64,000 bases of DNA from Euclidia mi (taxonomy: Eukaryota; Arthropoda; Insecta; Lepidoptera; Erebidae), in contig OX123192.2 of assembly GCA_944739405.2 (NCBI GenBank), forward strand, positions 51,450,486 to 51,514,485, written 5' to 3'. The notes beneath the pieces are model-generated. The model was not told the origin of the DNA. It was given only the letters and a program-made list of their open reading frames with translations, and did no database searches. Positions 10,831 to 21,315 of the stretch are shown here, one piece after another. Position 1 is the stretch's first letter; each line of letters begins with the position of its first letter. Made by a program: the position numbers and the translations under genes.

Positions 10831-11229
10831 AACGTCTAAGTGGGTAAAAGTTTAAACCATGAATGGAACAATATGTTGATAAAATATACATATAAGATAC
10901 GTTATTTGAAAAAAAAAATACAATGAAGGTTATATTATAATATTAAATAATTAAATTATAACACAACATGTTAAGATACATATAACTTTAGAATATAAGA
11001 GGAAGTGACATTAAACAATAAGATTATACTTTCAACACTATACTCAAATTACAATATTATCTTATGCATTATAAACGTATTTACAGACGCAAAATACAAG
11101 ATTTGATTATAATAAAGGTACAGAAACTAATGATATGATTAAATGTTCTTAATTTTATAATGACCCCAAGCAAGTGTCAGTGCCGTTTGCTAAAATAAAG
11201 CGCTTTGTATCATTATAAGAGAGTGATAT
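10831..11229. other. AT-rich stretch, nothing recognised
   Basis: There is no coding pattern on either strand. By position it may be Polinton intergenic sequence between the ATPase and the inserted LINE tail. Confidence 0.5.
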
Positions 11230-11575
11230 TTTATTAATATATTCTTCTTTGGAATGCCCTCCCTCTTGAAATCAGGATGGCCAAGACTAAAAATACTTTC
11301 AAGTTCAAGGTGAAGGAACTTCTACTGGCTGAGTCGGCGAATGTATCGTAAGTCGTTTAAATTTCATATTGGTTTAATATGTTTATATATCATATGTACG
11401 TATATATATTTATATATTCTTATATGTGTATGTATTTATGTAGCTCTGTAATACATCTATATTATGTATGTTTATATTATATGTAACAAATGTTATATGT
11501 TTTTAATGTGAATGTATCTTTAGTTTTTAATTACCTATTTGTGTTATTTCAAATTCATTTTCTTTATATTACACC

Positions 11576-13235
11576 TTTTTTTTTGACTCATGGTGGAAAC
11601 CAAACAATTTACGGGCTTACCCCCCCAGGCTGGGCCCCTAAAGGGACTCAGTCTAGGGAGAGTGTGGAGACTCCCCGACGAGAAGCGCCGGGACTACCCA
11701 CTAAAACCACCATGGTGTTCCTCTATCCGATCCCATTGAATGGCGGGGTCGCGGGATCTGCGTTAGCATTACTGCCGCGACCCCACCTGAGCTGGCCCGC
11801 GCGAGCGGGCCCCGTCCCTCGCATGCATCTATCTGCATCCATCATGCTTGTCCTCATACATCCTCTTTCATACTAAGCGGAAAAAAACGACGTAGTCTAC
11901 TAACGCTACGAGAGGCGCACGCGGAACACGTGCGCCGCCTCTCGGACCTTGCGGACGGGGGGCGGTATAACAGGCCCGCCGTCCGCAGGCGTGTACTCAC
12001 GGTGGCCGGAGATCGTTGAACGCCCACCGGCGACGACGCCCGGTTCCGTGGGTGGAGACAGGTCGCATGGGCTCCCTATCCCGCTCCGCCACCTCCTTGA
12101 TCGACATCACCGTCTCACAAAAGGAGGCGGCGACGTCCCAACACATCTCGCTTCGAGCCATGGAACGAATCAAGGTCCGAAGCGAGAGTTCGACCACTCC
12201 TATCGCCGCGACTAGGTCTCGGCGCTGCGATGCCCAAGCAGGGCATTCCGCCAAGGTGTGCAGCGCCGTGTCCTCTACTGGGTCACGGCGATCTCCGCAG
12301 TGGTGACACCCGGGCGTCTCTTCCCGGCCAATGCGGTGCAGGAACCGGCCGAAACAACCATGGCCGGTTATCACCTGTGTCAACCGGAAGGTGAGGTCGC
12401 CGTGTCGTCTCTCCAGCCACTCGTCGAGTACGGGCCTCACTGCCTCAATGCAGCGAAGCCCCGCGCTGGGGTGCGTGAGTCGCTGTCGCCATTCCGCCAC
12501 TAGGACCTGTCGGAGTTCCGCCTTTCGCGCCTCAATCTCCCGAGGCGCGGGTTCTCCGCCTACTGACCGGGCCTCGCGGCGCCACTTATAAAGCGACGCC
12601 AGCAGCCCGGCCTGTAAGTCCCAGGGCGGACATCCGGCGAGGAGAGTCGCGGCTCCGAAGGAGACCGTGCGGTAGCCACAAATTATCCTGACGGCCATGG
12701 CGCGCTGCGGTGCGCGTAGCGCCCGAACGTTGCGGGCCGTCAGGTTCTCGGCCCAGATGGGACACCCGTATAGGGCCATCGACCGCACGACTCCCTCATA
12801 GAGCCTCCGGCAAGAGGCGTTCGGCCCCCGTAGGTTTGGCAGCAGCCTCGACAAGGCGGCCGCCGCCCCCAGGAGTCTAGGTGCCAAACGCTCAAAATGC
12901 CGGTGAAAGTCCCATCGGCTATCGAGAACGAGCCCGAGGTATTTCAAGCTCGTCCCAATGCCGATGCGGACCCCTCCTACCATTATGTTGGCCCCTGCAG
13001 GTGGCCTGTTCCGAGGCCCATGAAACGAAATGGCCTCGGATTTTGACAAGGCCACCTCGAGGCCCAACTGCCGGATGCGACTCACTATGTGTGCAACCCC
13101 AGCCGTCGCCAGTATGGCCGCCGCCCGGTGCGTCTTACCCTTGGCCGTGACCAACGTATCGTCGGCATAGCAGACTATGCCGACGCCGTGGAGGAGCGCA
13201 CCTCTGCACCACTCTAAGGTAGACTGGGAGATAAT
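11576..13235 (-). mobile_element. R1-clade non-LTR retrotransposon, 5'-truncated
   Basis: The minus strand encodes the end of a reverse transcriptase and a C-terminal domain (11997-13235), then a GC-rich 3' UTR of about 410 bp ending in a poly(A) run (poly(T) on the plus strand, about 11577-11585). The base composition is strikingly GC-rich compared with the AT-rich surroundings. The 5' end is cut inside the RT just before the YADD motif, a usual outcome of incomplete target-primed reverse transcription. Confidence 0.88.
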
Positions 13236-13241
13236 ACCCAT
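11997..13241 (-). CDS. R1-clade reverse transcriptase C-terminal half
   Basis: This is an open frame of 414 codons. The catalytic YADD is at residues 25-28 (VCYADDTLV), followed by the thumb and connection with LKYLGLVLDSRWDFHRHF and MALYGCPIWAENL. Near residue 318 there is a C-x2-C-x12-H-x4-C cluster (CHHC ... H ... C, with DTALHTLAECPAW), the C-terminal nucleic-acid-binding motif of R1/TRAS/SART-type proteins. The first ten or so residues (MGIISQSTLE) come from the flanking LINE UTR, so the ATG is accidental. RT motifs before YADD, including the first catalytic aspartate, are missing, so the product would be inactive although uninterrupted. The absence of stops in 414 codons indicates a fairly young copy. 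Confidence 0.88.
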   Translation of the reverse strand: MGIISQSTLEWCRGALLHGVGIVCYADDTLVTAKGKTHRAAAILATAGVAHIVSRIRQLGLEVALSKSEAISFHGPRNRPPAGANIMVGGVRIGIGTSLKYLGLVLDSRWDFHRHFERLAPRLLGAAAALSRLLPNLRGPNASCRRLYEGVVRSMALYGCPIWAENLTARNVRALRAPQRAMAVRIICGYRTVSFGAATLLAGCPPWDLQAGLLASLYKWRREARSVGGEPAPREIEARKAELRQVLVAEWRQRLTHPSAGLRCIEAVRPVLDEWLERRHGDLTFRLTQVITGHGCFGRFLHRIGREETPGCHHCGDRRDPVEDTALHTLAECPAWASQRRDLVAAIGVVELSLRTLIRSMARSEMCWDVAASFCETVMSIKEVAERDREPMRPVSTHGTGRRRRWAFNDLRPP

Positions 13242-13339
13242 AGCATTAAGTCCGTCTGTATACGTTGTGTATATAAAGCTTTAATAAATAATTAAATAAA
13301 TATTTTTTTGAGTGTAAATGGTGTGTTTTACGGACCTAA

Positions 13340-14166
13340 ATCTTAACATTTCACTATGAAGTATTTTTTTTTAACAAACAAGTTTTATAAATTATTTAGT
13401 CATCATCTTTTCGTAACACATTTATTAACCCCCTTGGCTTTAGCTATGCATTTATTTTGTCCATCCATGGCATACATTTTCGCACGAAGACCTACAAATT
13501 CTTTTAGTATTTTACCGTTATTTTTGTCTTTAAAAAAACCTAAACGCTTCTTATTTATCAAAGGTAAACCATATTGATTATTATCCAAAGGATAATCAGA
13601 TGTATCAAAGTAATCTTTTAAATTTTCTTATAAATCATCATAAAAATTATTGGTGAATATTTGATATACTAAACTATCTGTATAAAGTTATTTAATATTT
13701 TCCTTTCATAAAGTCATAGTGAAATTTATACATTAAAGTTTTTGATATATCTAAAATACAAAATCCGAGATAAATTGGTTTGTTATATAAAACTTGTGTT
13801 CTGTTTAGTTGCACTGCAATCAAGTTCTCTGAAAATACAGATTTACTATGAAATTCAGGTCTTGCTTTTAAAGATTCAACTCCCTGACATTTTCCAAAAT
13901 TTTCCCAGTGGTTTACTAATTTTACGCACATGTTTTAAAACATTTTCCATCGTTTTACCAAATACTGAGTTATTCATTAATTAAAAAAATCTTTTTCGAA
14001 ATCTAAAGTAGCAAAATAACGCATGTGTGAGTTTAAATCTATATAACATTTTAACCATGCTGATTGATCGAATTTTAGGATCCTGTGAAATTTTAATCAA
14101 ACGAAGCCTTTTTTAGGGTTCCGTACCTAAAAGGTAAAAATCGGAACCCTATTACTAAGCCTCCGC

Positions 14167-14198
<32 letters not shown>

Positions 14199-15665
14199 AC
14201 CAGGCTGTATCTCATAAACCGTGATAGCTAGAAAGCTGAAATTTTCACAAATTATGTATTTCGGTTGCCGCTATAACAACAAATACTAAAAATAAAAAAA
14301 AATAAAATATTAAGGGGGGGTCCCATACAATAAACGTGTTTTTTTTCGTATTTTTGCTCAAAATTACTAACGGTAACAGGTAGACGCTTAACATTTTCAC
14401 GGAATATGTAGTTGTATATTACCTTTAATAAATATATAATTAAATTAAAAAAAGTAAATAATAAAGGGGGGCTCCCATACAACAAACGTAATTTTTAAGC
14501 AATTTGTTACTCGATCTTAATATCTTTATAGATGATGGTACGGAACCCTTCGTGCGCGAGTCCGACTCGCACTTGCCCAATTTTTTAAACATTGTTTAAG
14601 ATTTCTATAATGTATGACGTATTAATTTTTATTATTTAAGTTTGGAATTAAATTTTTTTCTTTACTATCTCCATAACACACATTTTCAGGACAAAACAGT
14701 AAGTCTGAGTGAAAATTGTGTAATTCGTTAGGATATTCTAAGTCCACTTCCAAAATAAAACCGTAGCTAGCATCATCGGGGATGTCAAAGTTTGTGTTAA
14801 CATCAACCCATTCAAAATTTCCAGTTGGGAGAAATTGTAACATAGCCCAACCGTAAAGGTTATTTGCATCCAGATAAATGAGAAAGGAGGATGGTTCACT
14901 ACAATCGTATTCTGATATAAGAATTATTAATATTAGCTGTAGCATGTCTGTTACTACATTGAGATATGCCACCACGTATATTATTCGCAATAAAGGCAAT
15001 TTATCAATGTCAGTTAAAAGCTCTAAATTTATTTTTGTATATCTTAACATAGCATCCCAACTCAACCCTGGCGATGTGTGATAATGAGCGGGATCCAAAT
15101 TATATGTTTTAAGACATACGTTTCTAAAATTTTCAAATACATCCGCTAATAATAGAACATCTTTTTTTTAAATAAAGGTCAGAGTATTCTTCCATATTTT
15201 TACAAATAAAGTGATTCCATATATCTTGAGCATGTTGATGTTCATTTTCAGAAACATGGCTATTGTTTAATGAAATATAAAAATTATCGGCAGTAGGAGA
15301 AGTTTTTTTTAAGCTTTCGAAAGAAGTAATTTATTCGTATGGATAAATACCTTTACGTATTAAGCGTCGAAAGTCTTCTTCACAAGGAAAATTTAATTTG
15401 AGTTCTTTGAATTGTTCAAGTAATAAGTTATTAGCTGAACTTTCAAGACTACTGGACATACGTTTAAACTAATCAAGAAATCTTAATTTAATTCTACGAT
15501 TATTAATACGAAAAGCTTTTGATAATGAAATGTTTTTCTCTTTATTCTCGGGGATGATTTCTATATTACCTTCTTCAAAACACAAACCGTGAACAATTAA
15601 ATGAGCATCATAATTACTCAAGTTGTGAAAAAATACAGGTAACATTGGTTATATACTAAGGTCTT
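13340..15665 (-). pseudogene. Polinton/Maverick protein-primed DNA polymerase B, broken
   Basis: Read from 15665 downwards: the exonuclease motif LPVFFHNLSNYDAHL (about 15650-15605), then FPCEEDFRRLIRKGIYPYE, DPAHYHTSPGLSWDAMLRYT (from 15095), motif A IYLDANNLYGWAML, DLEYPNELHNFHSDLLFCPEN, motif B NNSVFGKTMENV (about 13978), ARPEFHSKSVFSENL, KPIYLGFCILDISKTLMY, a shortened motif C YTDSLVYQ (about 13680) and EFVGLRAKMYAMDG. This is the type B polymerase that replicates Polintons by protein priming. A ~490 bp repeat splits it at 14099-14585, and there are several stops and frameshifts. The intact pieces are 14622-15098 (158 aa), 13692-13931 and 13403-13588. Together with the ATPase it marks a Polinton relic. 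Confidence 0.85.
14099..14585 (+). mobile_element. Interspersed repeat (AGGGTTCCGTACC family) inside polB
   Basis: It starts with AGGGTTCCGTACCTAAAAGG (14114), contains a (CTGT)n run at about 14167-14200 and two GGGGGG(T/C)(T/C)CCCATACAA blocks, and ends with GTACGGAACCCTTCGTGCGC and GAGTCCGACTCGCACTTGCC. Polymerase coding sequence is found on both sides, so this is an insertion. It is the compact form of the repeat at 7738-10070. Confidence 0.72.
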
Positions 15666-16040
15666 AACCCTACACTACAGGTATATTACATCACGCTTTA
15701 AGGCACGGGAGCGGAGCAGTAGCCCTTAATAACGCGGGGGTAAACGCGGGCTAATCTAGTAAACTGATAAAGCTAAACCACGTAACTTCTAGTATCATAT
15801 AACATACTTTCCGGTCCGATGAACAAAATCTACCATCAAGATTGTAAAATTACATTACCAAAACGACCTTCATATATACCACGACGCCTGAAGGCTTAGT
15901 GTAATCAGGCACAGATGTACGAAACGTCCGCGTGTCGTGATCGTTATAATTTGGATGTGAGCGGCTATTCAACGTCCAACATTATGTGGGTGGCTATTTT
16001 CTGGCCAATGCTTAAGGCGGATATAGGTTGGGGTTTGGTT
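15666..16040. other. No recognisable feature
   Basis: This is unique-looking sequence with a GC-rich patch at about 15700-15750. The missing N-terminal part of the Polinton polymerase would be expected here but is not readable. Confidence 0.4.
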
Positions 16041-16200
16041 TGAGTGATGGGAGAGTGCGGTGTTGAATATGGGGCCCGTCAGCAGGAAAAGCCAGGCCGA
16101 ACCCCGGCGGGGTCGCGGTAAAGTATGCTAACCACGTTTTTTGTGGCCCCACCATCAAGGGACATAGAGGAAACCGTGGTAGTTTCAATGTGTAGAGAGA
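16041..16200 (+). mobile_element. R1-type LINE 3' UTR relic
   Basis: GGGGCCCGTCAGCAGG, GGGGTCGCGGTAAAGTATGC and AACCGTGGTAGTTT parallel the 3' UTR of the R1-clade element (GGGGTCGCGGCAGTAATGC, ACCATGGTGGTTTT), in plus orientation. It is short and diverged. Similar but weaker remains, in minus orientation, occur near 26530-26570 and 28640-28680. Confidence 0.45.
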
Positions 16201-16740
16201 TTTAATATCATCAGGAGATAATCTCAAACACCTTCTTCGGCTACGAACGTTTCCACTTCCACCACGTTCTTAATGTGAGTTTCCTGAGTGTCAAGAAAAA
16301 CAAAGTGCATCAAGCGCACATTTGATCAGCCATGTATTTCTAACCTATCGTTATCAAACATAGGATTCCATGGTGTCGCTTAAAATGTTTAACATTATAC
16401 CTCAACGGCAGTCTGACATTAGAATCTCAAAATCGTTTTCAGAATTAATCTATTGAAATGTTACATTTTTTTGGGCTTAGGGTGTATTTGTCAATTTTAT
16501 TTTATAGCTGTCTAGAGGGGGTTAGCACGATGTTAAATCCAAATTTGTGGGATCGCAGCCCTTGTCCTGCGGCCGTTATCTTGAAAAATGGTACCAATGG
16601 GTTTTCTGGTTTATCTGGCAAACTATTGCCCTCACACAAAAATTGCAAAGTGTGTTTTGTTGCAAATTAAATTCTCTACAATTTTGATTCCGTAGCATTT
16701 AGCCGTAAAACTGAAGATAACAAACATAACAATAACAATC
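16201..16740. other. No recognisable feature
   Basis: This is an AT-rich stretch. The words AAATCCAAATTTGTGGGATCG near 16535 resemble, in the other orientation, sequence next to the SINE at 17880-17920, suggesting an unclassified short repeat. Confidence 0.35.
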
Positions 16741-16972
16741 ATCATCAGCCCTTAACAGTCCACTGCTGGACTAGGCCTCTCCTTTGAAAGGAGGAATTGG
16801 CCTACTATACCACGCTGGCCAAACGGGTTGGTATAGGGTTTGTGTCAAGTTTTCCTTGTCTTACAGTGCTGTTCTCTGCATAATATGCTCCCTCTGTCGG
16901 CTCTTACGACACCCATGGGATGATATGGGGTGGTGACATTCCGTATTCTTAATCCGTTACCACACGGACAAA
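16741..16972 (-). mobile_element. Interspersed repeat family E, reverse orientation
   Basis: The minus strand reads GGTAACGGATTAAGAATACGG, ATCCCATGGGTGTCGTAAGA, GCCGACAGAGGGAGCATATT and ends in GGAGAGGCCTAGTCCAGCAG plus a GATGATGATT tail. A plus-strand copy without the tail lies at 31850-32012. The tail is LINE-like, so this may be a SINE or a LINE 3' end. Confidence 0.65.
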
Positions 16973-17699
16973 CAATAACAATATTCGCAACAAATTTTGT
17001 TTTCAATGTGTTATAATTTTTTCGTTGTCAGCAATAAATAATACATTTTTCTTTGCACTACAATTTGTCTTTTCCTCTTCCAAACAAGATCCGGTCTTCC
17101 AACTTAAGACTCTGCAGTACCATAAGGTCTAATTTTCACTCTTAACAATGGCCCTAAAACTGAGGTTGAAAAAAAAATAAAATCTCTATATCTGGGCATC
17201 TGAAGTTGATAGTCTGCCCAGCCTGAGAATACTGCAATGTGTTCTGCAATGCCTAAATATTCTGGGGACTCCTGCAGGAAAATTATAAGAGATATCAAAA
17301 TTCAAAGTAGAACATGATGAATTATTGACAAAATATAGACTTTCCTCTAAATTTGTTCATCAAAATTGTATACTGGCTCTTAATCAGACCCTGTGCCAAA
17401 ACCTGGCTCATCTCATAGACTGGGGACACAGATATAGTGGGAAAACATAAAAATTGCCAAAATACAACAATAATAAAGATATAACTTTTTATTTTTGGCT
17501 TTACGATAAAAGTTTCAAGGCCAAAGTTGTAGAGAATTTAATTTGCAACATAAAGCTCTTTCATATATTTTGTGTGCAGTCAATAGTTTTTTTTTTGTAG
17601 AAATACAACTCCCGCACTAGGAATAAATTCTTTATCGCCTGGGACTTTACAAACATACAATCAACGGACACAATGAAACACCCAGACTTGATACAACAA
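16973..17699. other. No recognisable feature
   Basis: AT-rich sequence without coding or repeat patterns that I could identify. Confidence 0.35.
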
Positions 17700-17812
17700 T
17701 TTTTGGTCACATAAAGTGTTGTCTCGTGTGGGAATCGAACCCACGACACTGGGCGCAATGTCAAGCGGCGAGGCGGCCGCTTAAACCACTACGCCAACCG
17801 TGCAGTTGAAAG
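17700..17812 (-). mobile_element. SINE family D, tRNA-derived head
   Basis: The minus strand reads CACGGTTGGCGTAGTGGTTT (box A-like), GCGGCCGCCTCGCCGCTTGA and TCGTGGGTTCGATTCCCACA (box B), followed by ACAACACTTTATGTGACC. A degraded copy with the same TCACATAAAGTGTTGTCTC block lies at 35727-35815. A functional tRNA is unlikely because the variable region is too long and the sequence continues into a repeat body. Confidence 0.65.
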
Positions 17813-18110
17813 TTTACCAGATAATCAAGAAACACCATCTGCACCCACACTCTTTCCATGAGGGACAAAAGGTACGACCCCACAAATTTGGATCAAGCTT
17901 TACACCAGCTCTCCCTACATCTGTAAAATAAAATTGCGTCCGCTGGTAAATGCAACCCCAAATGTAATATTTCAATGGACTAAATATGTAAGACTGCATA
18001 GCAATAAATAGTCAAAACGTATTTGCTTGCAAGCAAATCCAGATAAAATGTCACTTGCATTAAGTAGATTCATAAAAACGATATTTTAATATTTTGTTCA
18101 CCAAACAGTA

Positions 18111-18197
18111 TTAACCCCTTGTATGCCGGAACGCAGATCTACGCGAGACACAATAGCTTTTTAATTGTGTCTGGTATTCCGGCATACAAGAGGTTAA
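18111..18197 (+). mobile_element. 79 bp piggyBac-like MITE with TTAA target site (copy 1)
   Basis: The element is bounded by TTAA on both sides (18111-18114 and 18194-18197). Its ends are inverted repeats: CCCCTTGTATGCCGGAA at the left and the complement of CCTCTTGTATGCCGGAA at the right. The 79 bp interior has no coding capacity. TTAA duplication and ends starting with CC are the signature of piggyBac elements. The copy at 32943-33029 is the same length, in the opposite orientation, and differs by about one base. Confidence 0.85.
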
Positions 18198-20334
18198 TTT
18201 GACGAAGAAATAAATGTACTTCAAAAAAATAATGTTCCATAGTGCCTTAATTCTATTACCTCCGCTTGAGCTTCTAACTTGAAAGCTAATCTGTAGTATA
18301 GCGGTGTCAGCCAATGGGGTCACTATGGGTCCCAATACACATGAACTTGATCGCATCGATTTATTTTCCATCATGACTGTGAACGATGTCTGACAATCAA
18401 TTCTCATATTCCATTTTTACGACGAAGATGTAAAAACATTGCTGCAAAAGAGGGAAAAATCTTTGGCTGACATAAAAAGGAATGCATTTCTTTCAATCGA
18501 ATAAGCCGGTAAAAAGCGTGGAGTACATTCTATAGCTGCTCATACGATTCGTGGCAATGAATTCTCATATTTTATGTGTATGGAGATGATCGGCATATGC
18601 GAGGGAAAATGCGGTGGAGTCACTGGATTTTTATATGGAATTGCGTGTTTTTTATTCTTATAAATTAGATAAAGGTTTGTAATGATACCATCTTCGATCT
18701 TTACTATTTGGGTAATTTATTTCGACTAGGTTGCCTACACCTACAATGAACCACAGGTTTATATCCAGGCTGATACAAGCTTGCTAGTTGACTATGTAAC
18801 TCGGCGACTCTTGAAAAGAGAGTGAGTACACTTGGCATAGGGATATCTTATTGTGTTTTGTTTTTTTCGGCCATTGAATCGCGTAACGTATAAAATGATA
18901 CTTATATTTTTCTTCTCTTTCTTTTCTAGTAGCTCTAAGATAAAATCTTTTTTTTTTGACTAGCTTCTTAATACATACCTACTCCGAAAACGAAAGTTTT
19001 TTTCGGAGTATATATTTTAACATCAATCCAACCATTACTGTTATCAAACTTAGCATCAAAGCCATAAATCAGAAAGGCACCCTCAAAATCAAATCATATA
19101 ATGCAAAGCCGTAACATCAAAACTATTTGATTATATCTACCCACCTTTCTTCCAATATTGGAAACATTAGGTATATATTTGCCCGCAGTGCAAAAAAGAC
19201 TTTTAATACACTTAAAACACGGTTTATAGTACCCTGTTTACTATTTATCTATTGAAGAAAGACTGGTATATTTATATCTCTATTTCTTACAGCTTTTGTG
19301 AGATTAAATCGCCTCCGCATCGATCTCTCCTATTACCCTATAGAACCTTCATTGGGCAAATTGGTGCATGAAATGAAATTGAGAAAATCCTGTTTCTTTA
19401 TTTGCGGGCAGTAGTGTTTTCCTTTAGAGTGTGTACGCCGCGTGTTTATAGAATATGCATGGTATGACGGTGGGATAGCAATTTTTATACACTTTAAGGC
19501 ATGCATCAAGTCTGATACTGACAAACTTTTCCTTGCTTTAAGCTGAAGCAATACCTACATATATAGCTCTTGTGAAAAACAACAGGAATTCTTACACAGA
19601 ACCGCGTACCTTTTTAATGCGTACAAGCGCTTTTCAAATCATTATTTCTGTCTGACAAGGGTGAAGGGAGAATTGAGGGTTACATGTTTTTTCAATATCA
19701 AAATGCACTGAAAAGTACGCTATAACTTTGTAGCAGTTTATAAAGCTTTAAATATTTGTTATTTCTTATCGTGCAAGTGTGCCAAATGGCATCCAACTCT
19801 GATATCAGATTTATAAACTGCCCAAAGGCATGCGATATTATCTAAAGATTCTTGTCCTGAGTTATGAACCGCAATGAAGGGTTTATGTTACTACGGTCAA
19901 ATCATATTATATTATCTTTGAATTATTTGACATGAAGTTATCTTTCAGCCACGTGCAAAAGCCAGTTTTCTCGTAGCATTTTGTCTAACAACCAACACGG
20001 CAACACAAAACCATATCAAAATTTCCTACGAAACATTACGTACTAAATTTAATCTTATTACAGCAGGTATAGCAGAGTGGCTTTCCAACTAAGCTGTGTT
20101 TAAACACGGTGTGCACATCGCATGCATTTGGCGAGAAGCCAACAAGACTTTGCATCGCGAGCCGACGTGTCTTGTGTTCACTCGGCATATTGCACTCTTA
20201 TGTATGAGTAAAACAGCCACAGATATTACAACATTCTAGTTTAACTAACTTTTGCCCACAGCTTTATTTGTTACTGTATGGGTGAGCGCTCATACGCCAT
20301 TTCTATGAAAGAGTGAATTTTAAGGGGCGTATAT
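18198..20334. other. Long stretch without recognised features
   Basis: AT-rich sequence of about 2.1 kb. No reading frame has recognisable homology or convincing length, and no repeat with a second copy in the window was seen. Confidence 0.4.
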
Positions 20335-20562
20335 GACAGGAGTCACAAGTGCGTTGCCGCCCCTTGGGGATGGAAAAAGGGATAGGATAAGAAGTGGAAT
20401 GAGGGAGAAGGAATAGGGGATAGGGCCTCTGGCACTCTCACTCACCAAACGAAACGCAACAGTTTAAGTAATGTTACTTTACGTCGATTTTCGGTGAGAG
20501 GGTATTACTTTCCCGGACGTGCCGGCCCATACATGCTGAAATCAGCAAGGCTCTACTACCTG
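20335..20562 (+). repeat. Interspersed repeat family F (copy 1)
   Basis: It shares the ordered blocks CACAAGTGCGTTGCC, GGCACTCTCACTCACCAAAC, GAGAGGGTATTACTT, CGGCCCATACATGCTGAAAT and a CTCTACTACC end with copies at 25600-25880 and 30640-30965. All three are in the same orientation. The class is unknown; it resembles widespread non-autonomous lepidopteran repeats. Confidence 0.65.
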
Positions 20563-21267
20563 TTAACATTTCTGATGAACTTGATGAATAAGTTTATGAA
20601 ATTCCAGAAACTATTTCACATTCTATACAACAAAATGGCGCTGATACTCCTGAGCATTCACTTGCAACAGATCACCGAGCGTTTGCCGATTTTCGTTTGT
20701 CGACCTGAACAACGAATAAGGCCTTTAGCCAAATCGAATTCGATTAGCGATATCGCTAATCGCTAAATGAAAACATTTATGAAACAGGTATAGGCCTTCG
20801 ATATATCACGTGGTTAATGAAGAAAGAATTTCATGTGTTGCCATGGCAACCAAGCGTTAGCGAAAGTAGAAATCAGAGCGGATGCCGTTTTGCTAGGCCC
20901 TCAGAGCCGCACATTTTCACGATCTTTCTAGCAAACGCTCTAATCAGCAAAAAGCGTTAGGTCGAAGCAAATGTACTGTCTATTGGCTAGAATGTTCACA
21001 AGAACGCTCTATAGAATGCTCGTTAAACACTCTCGTTTGTTTTTCAGTTATGTTACATTCACGAGAATGCTCATTACAGGTGAATGCTCAAGTGTATCAG
21101 CATCATAATGCCAACACAGTAATACCATCAAACACATTAATCCCGTATAAGATCGTATAAGCGATTCAAACGCCGATACCGTCTTATCTCACCAATTAAT
21201 TATTAAGACTAATAAATTAGCAACATCTCTTAGTTGTTTAGCTTGGATGATTACGATTGGATGATTG
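20563..21267. other. No recognisable feature
   Basis: Unique-looking sequence. Only short frames are present. Confidence 0.35.
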
Positions 21268-21315
21268 TTCAATACGCGTATTTTCTTGGTATACAAAGAA
21301 AATACGCGTATTGAA
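21268..21315. repeat. Perfect 20 bp inverted repeat, 8 nt spacer
   Basis: The left arm TTCAATACGCGTATTTTCTT (21268-21287) is the exact reverse complement of 21296-21315. Each arm contains the self-complementary 12-mer AATACGCGTATT. It could extrude as a hairpin. No second copy was seen. Confidence 0.9.

Larger units (their letters stand above)
11230..13318 (+). mobile_element. LINE 3' fragment, split by an R1-clade insertion
   Basis: A short C-terminal coding stretch (about 11240-11352, with KNTFKFKVKELLLAESANVS before a stop) is followed by a TATATGTA-rich 3' UTR. The UTR is interrupted at about 11576 and resumes at about 13240 with GCATTAAGTCCGTCTGTATA and an AATAAATAATTAAATAAATA tail. The resumed part matches the UTR of the fragment at 57726-58140 (GCATTAAGTCCACCTGTGTA). 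The fragment therefore predates the R1-clade element inside it. Confidence 0.6.

Noticed and set aside
11490..12591. Several plus-strand frames opposite the R1-clade element
   Set aside because: They are antisense shadows caused by the GC-rich coding sequence on the minus strand.
14167..14200. (CTGT)n run as an independent microsatellite
   Set aside because: It is an internal part of the interspersed repeat, where similar CTGTCTGTC words also appear in the 7.8 kb copy (CCGTCCGTCTGTC).
17700..17812. Possible tRNA gene with GGTTCGATTCC
   Set aside because: The arms do not form a normal tRNA, and a degraded copy at 35727 shows it is a repeat.
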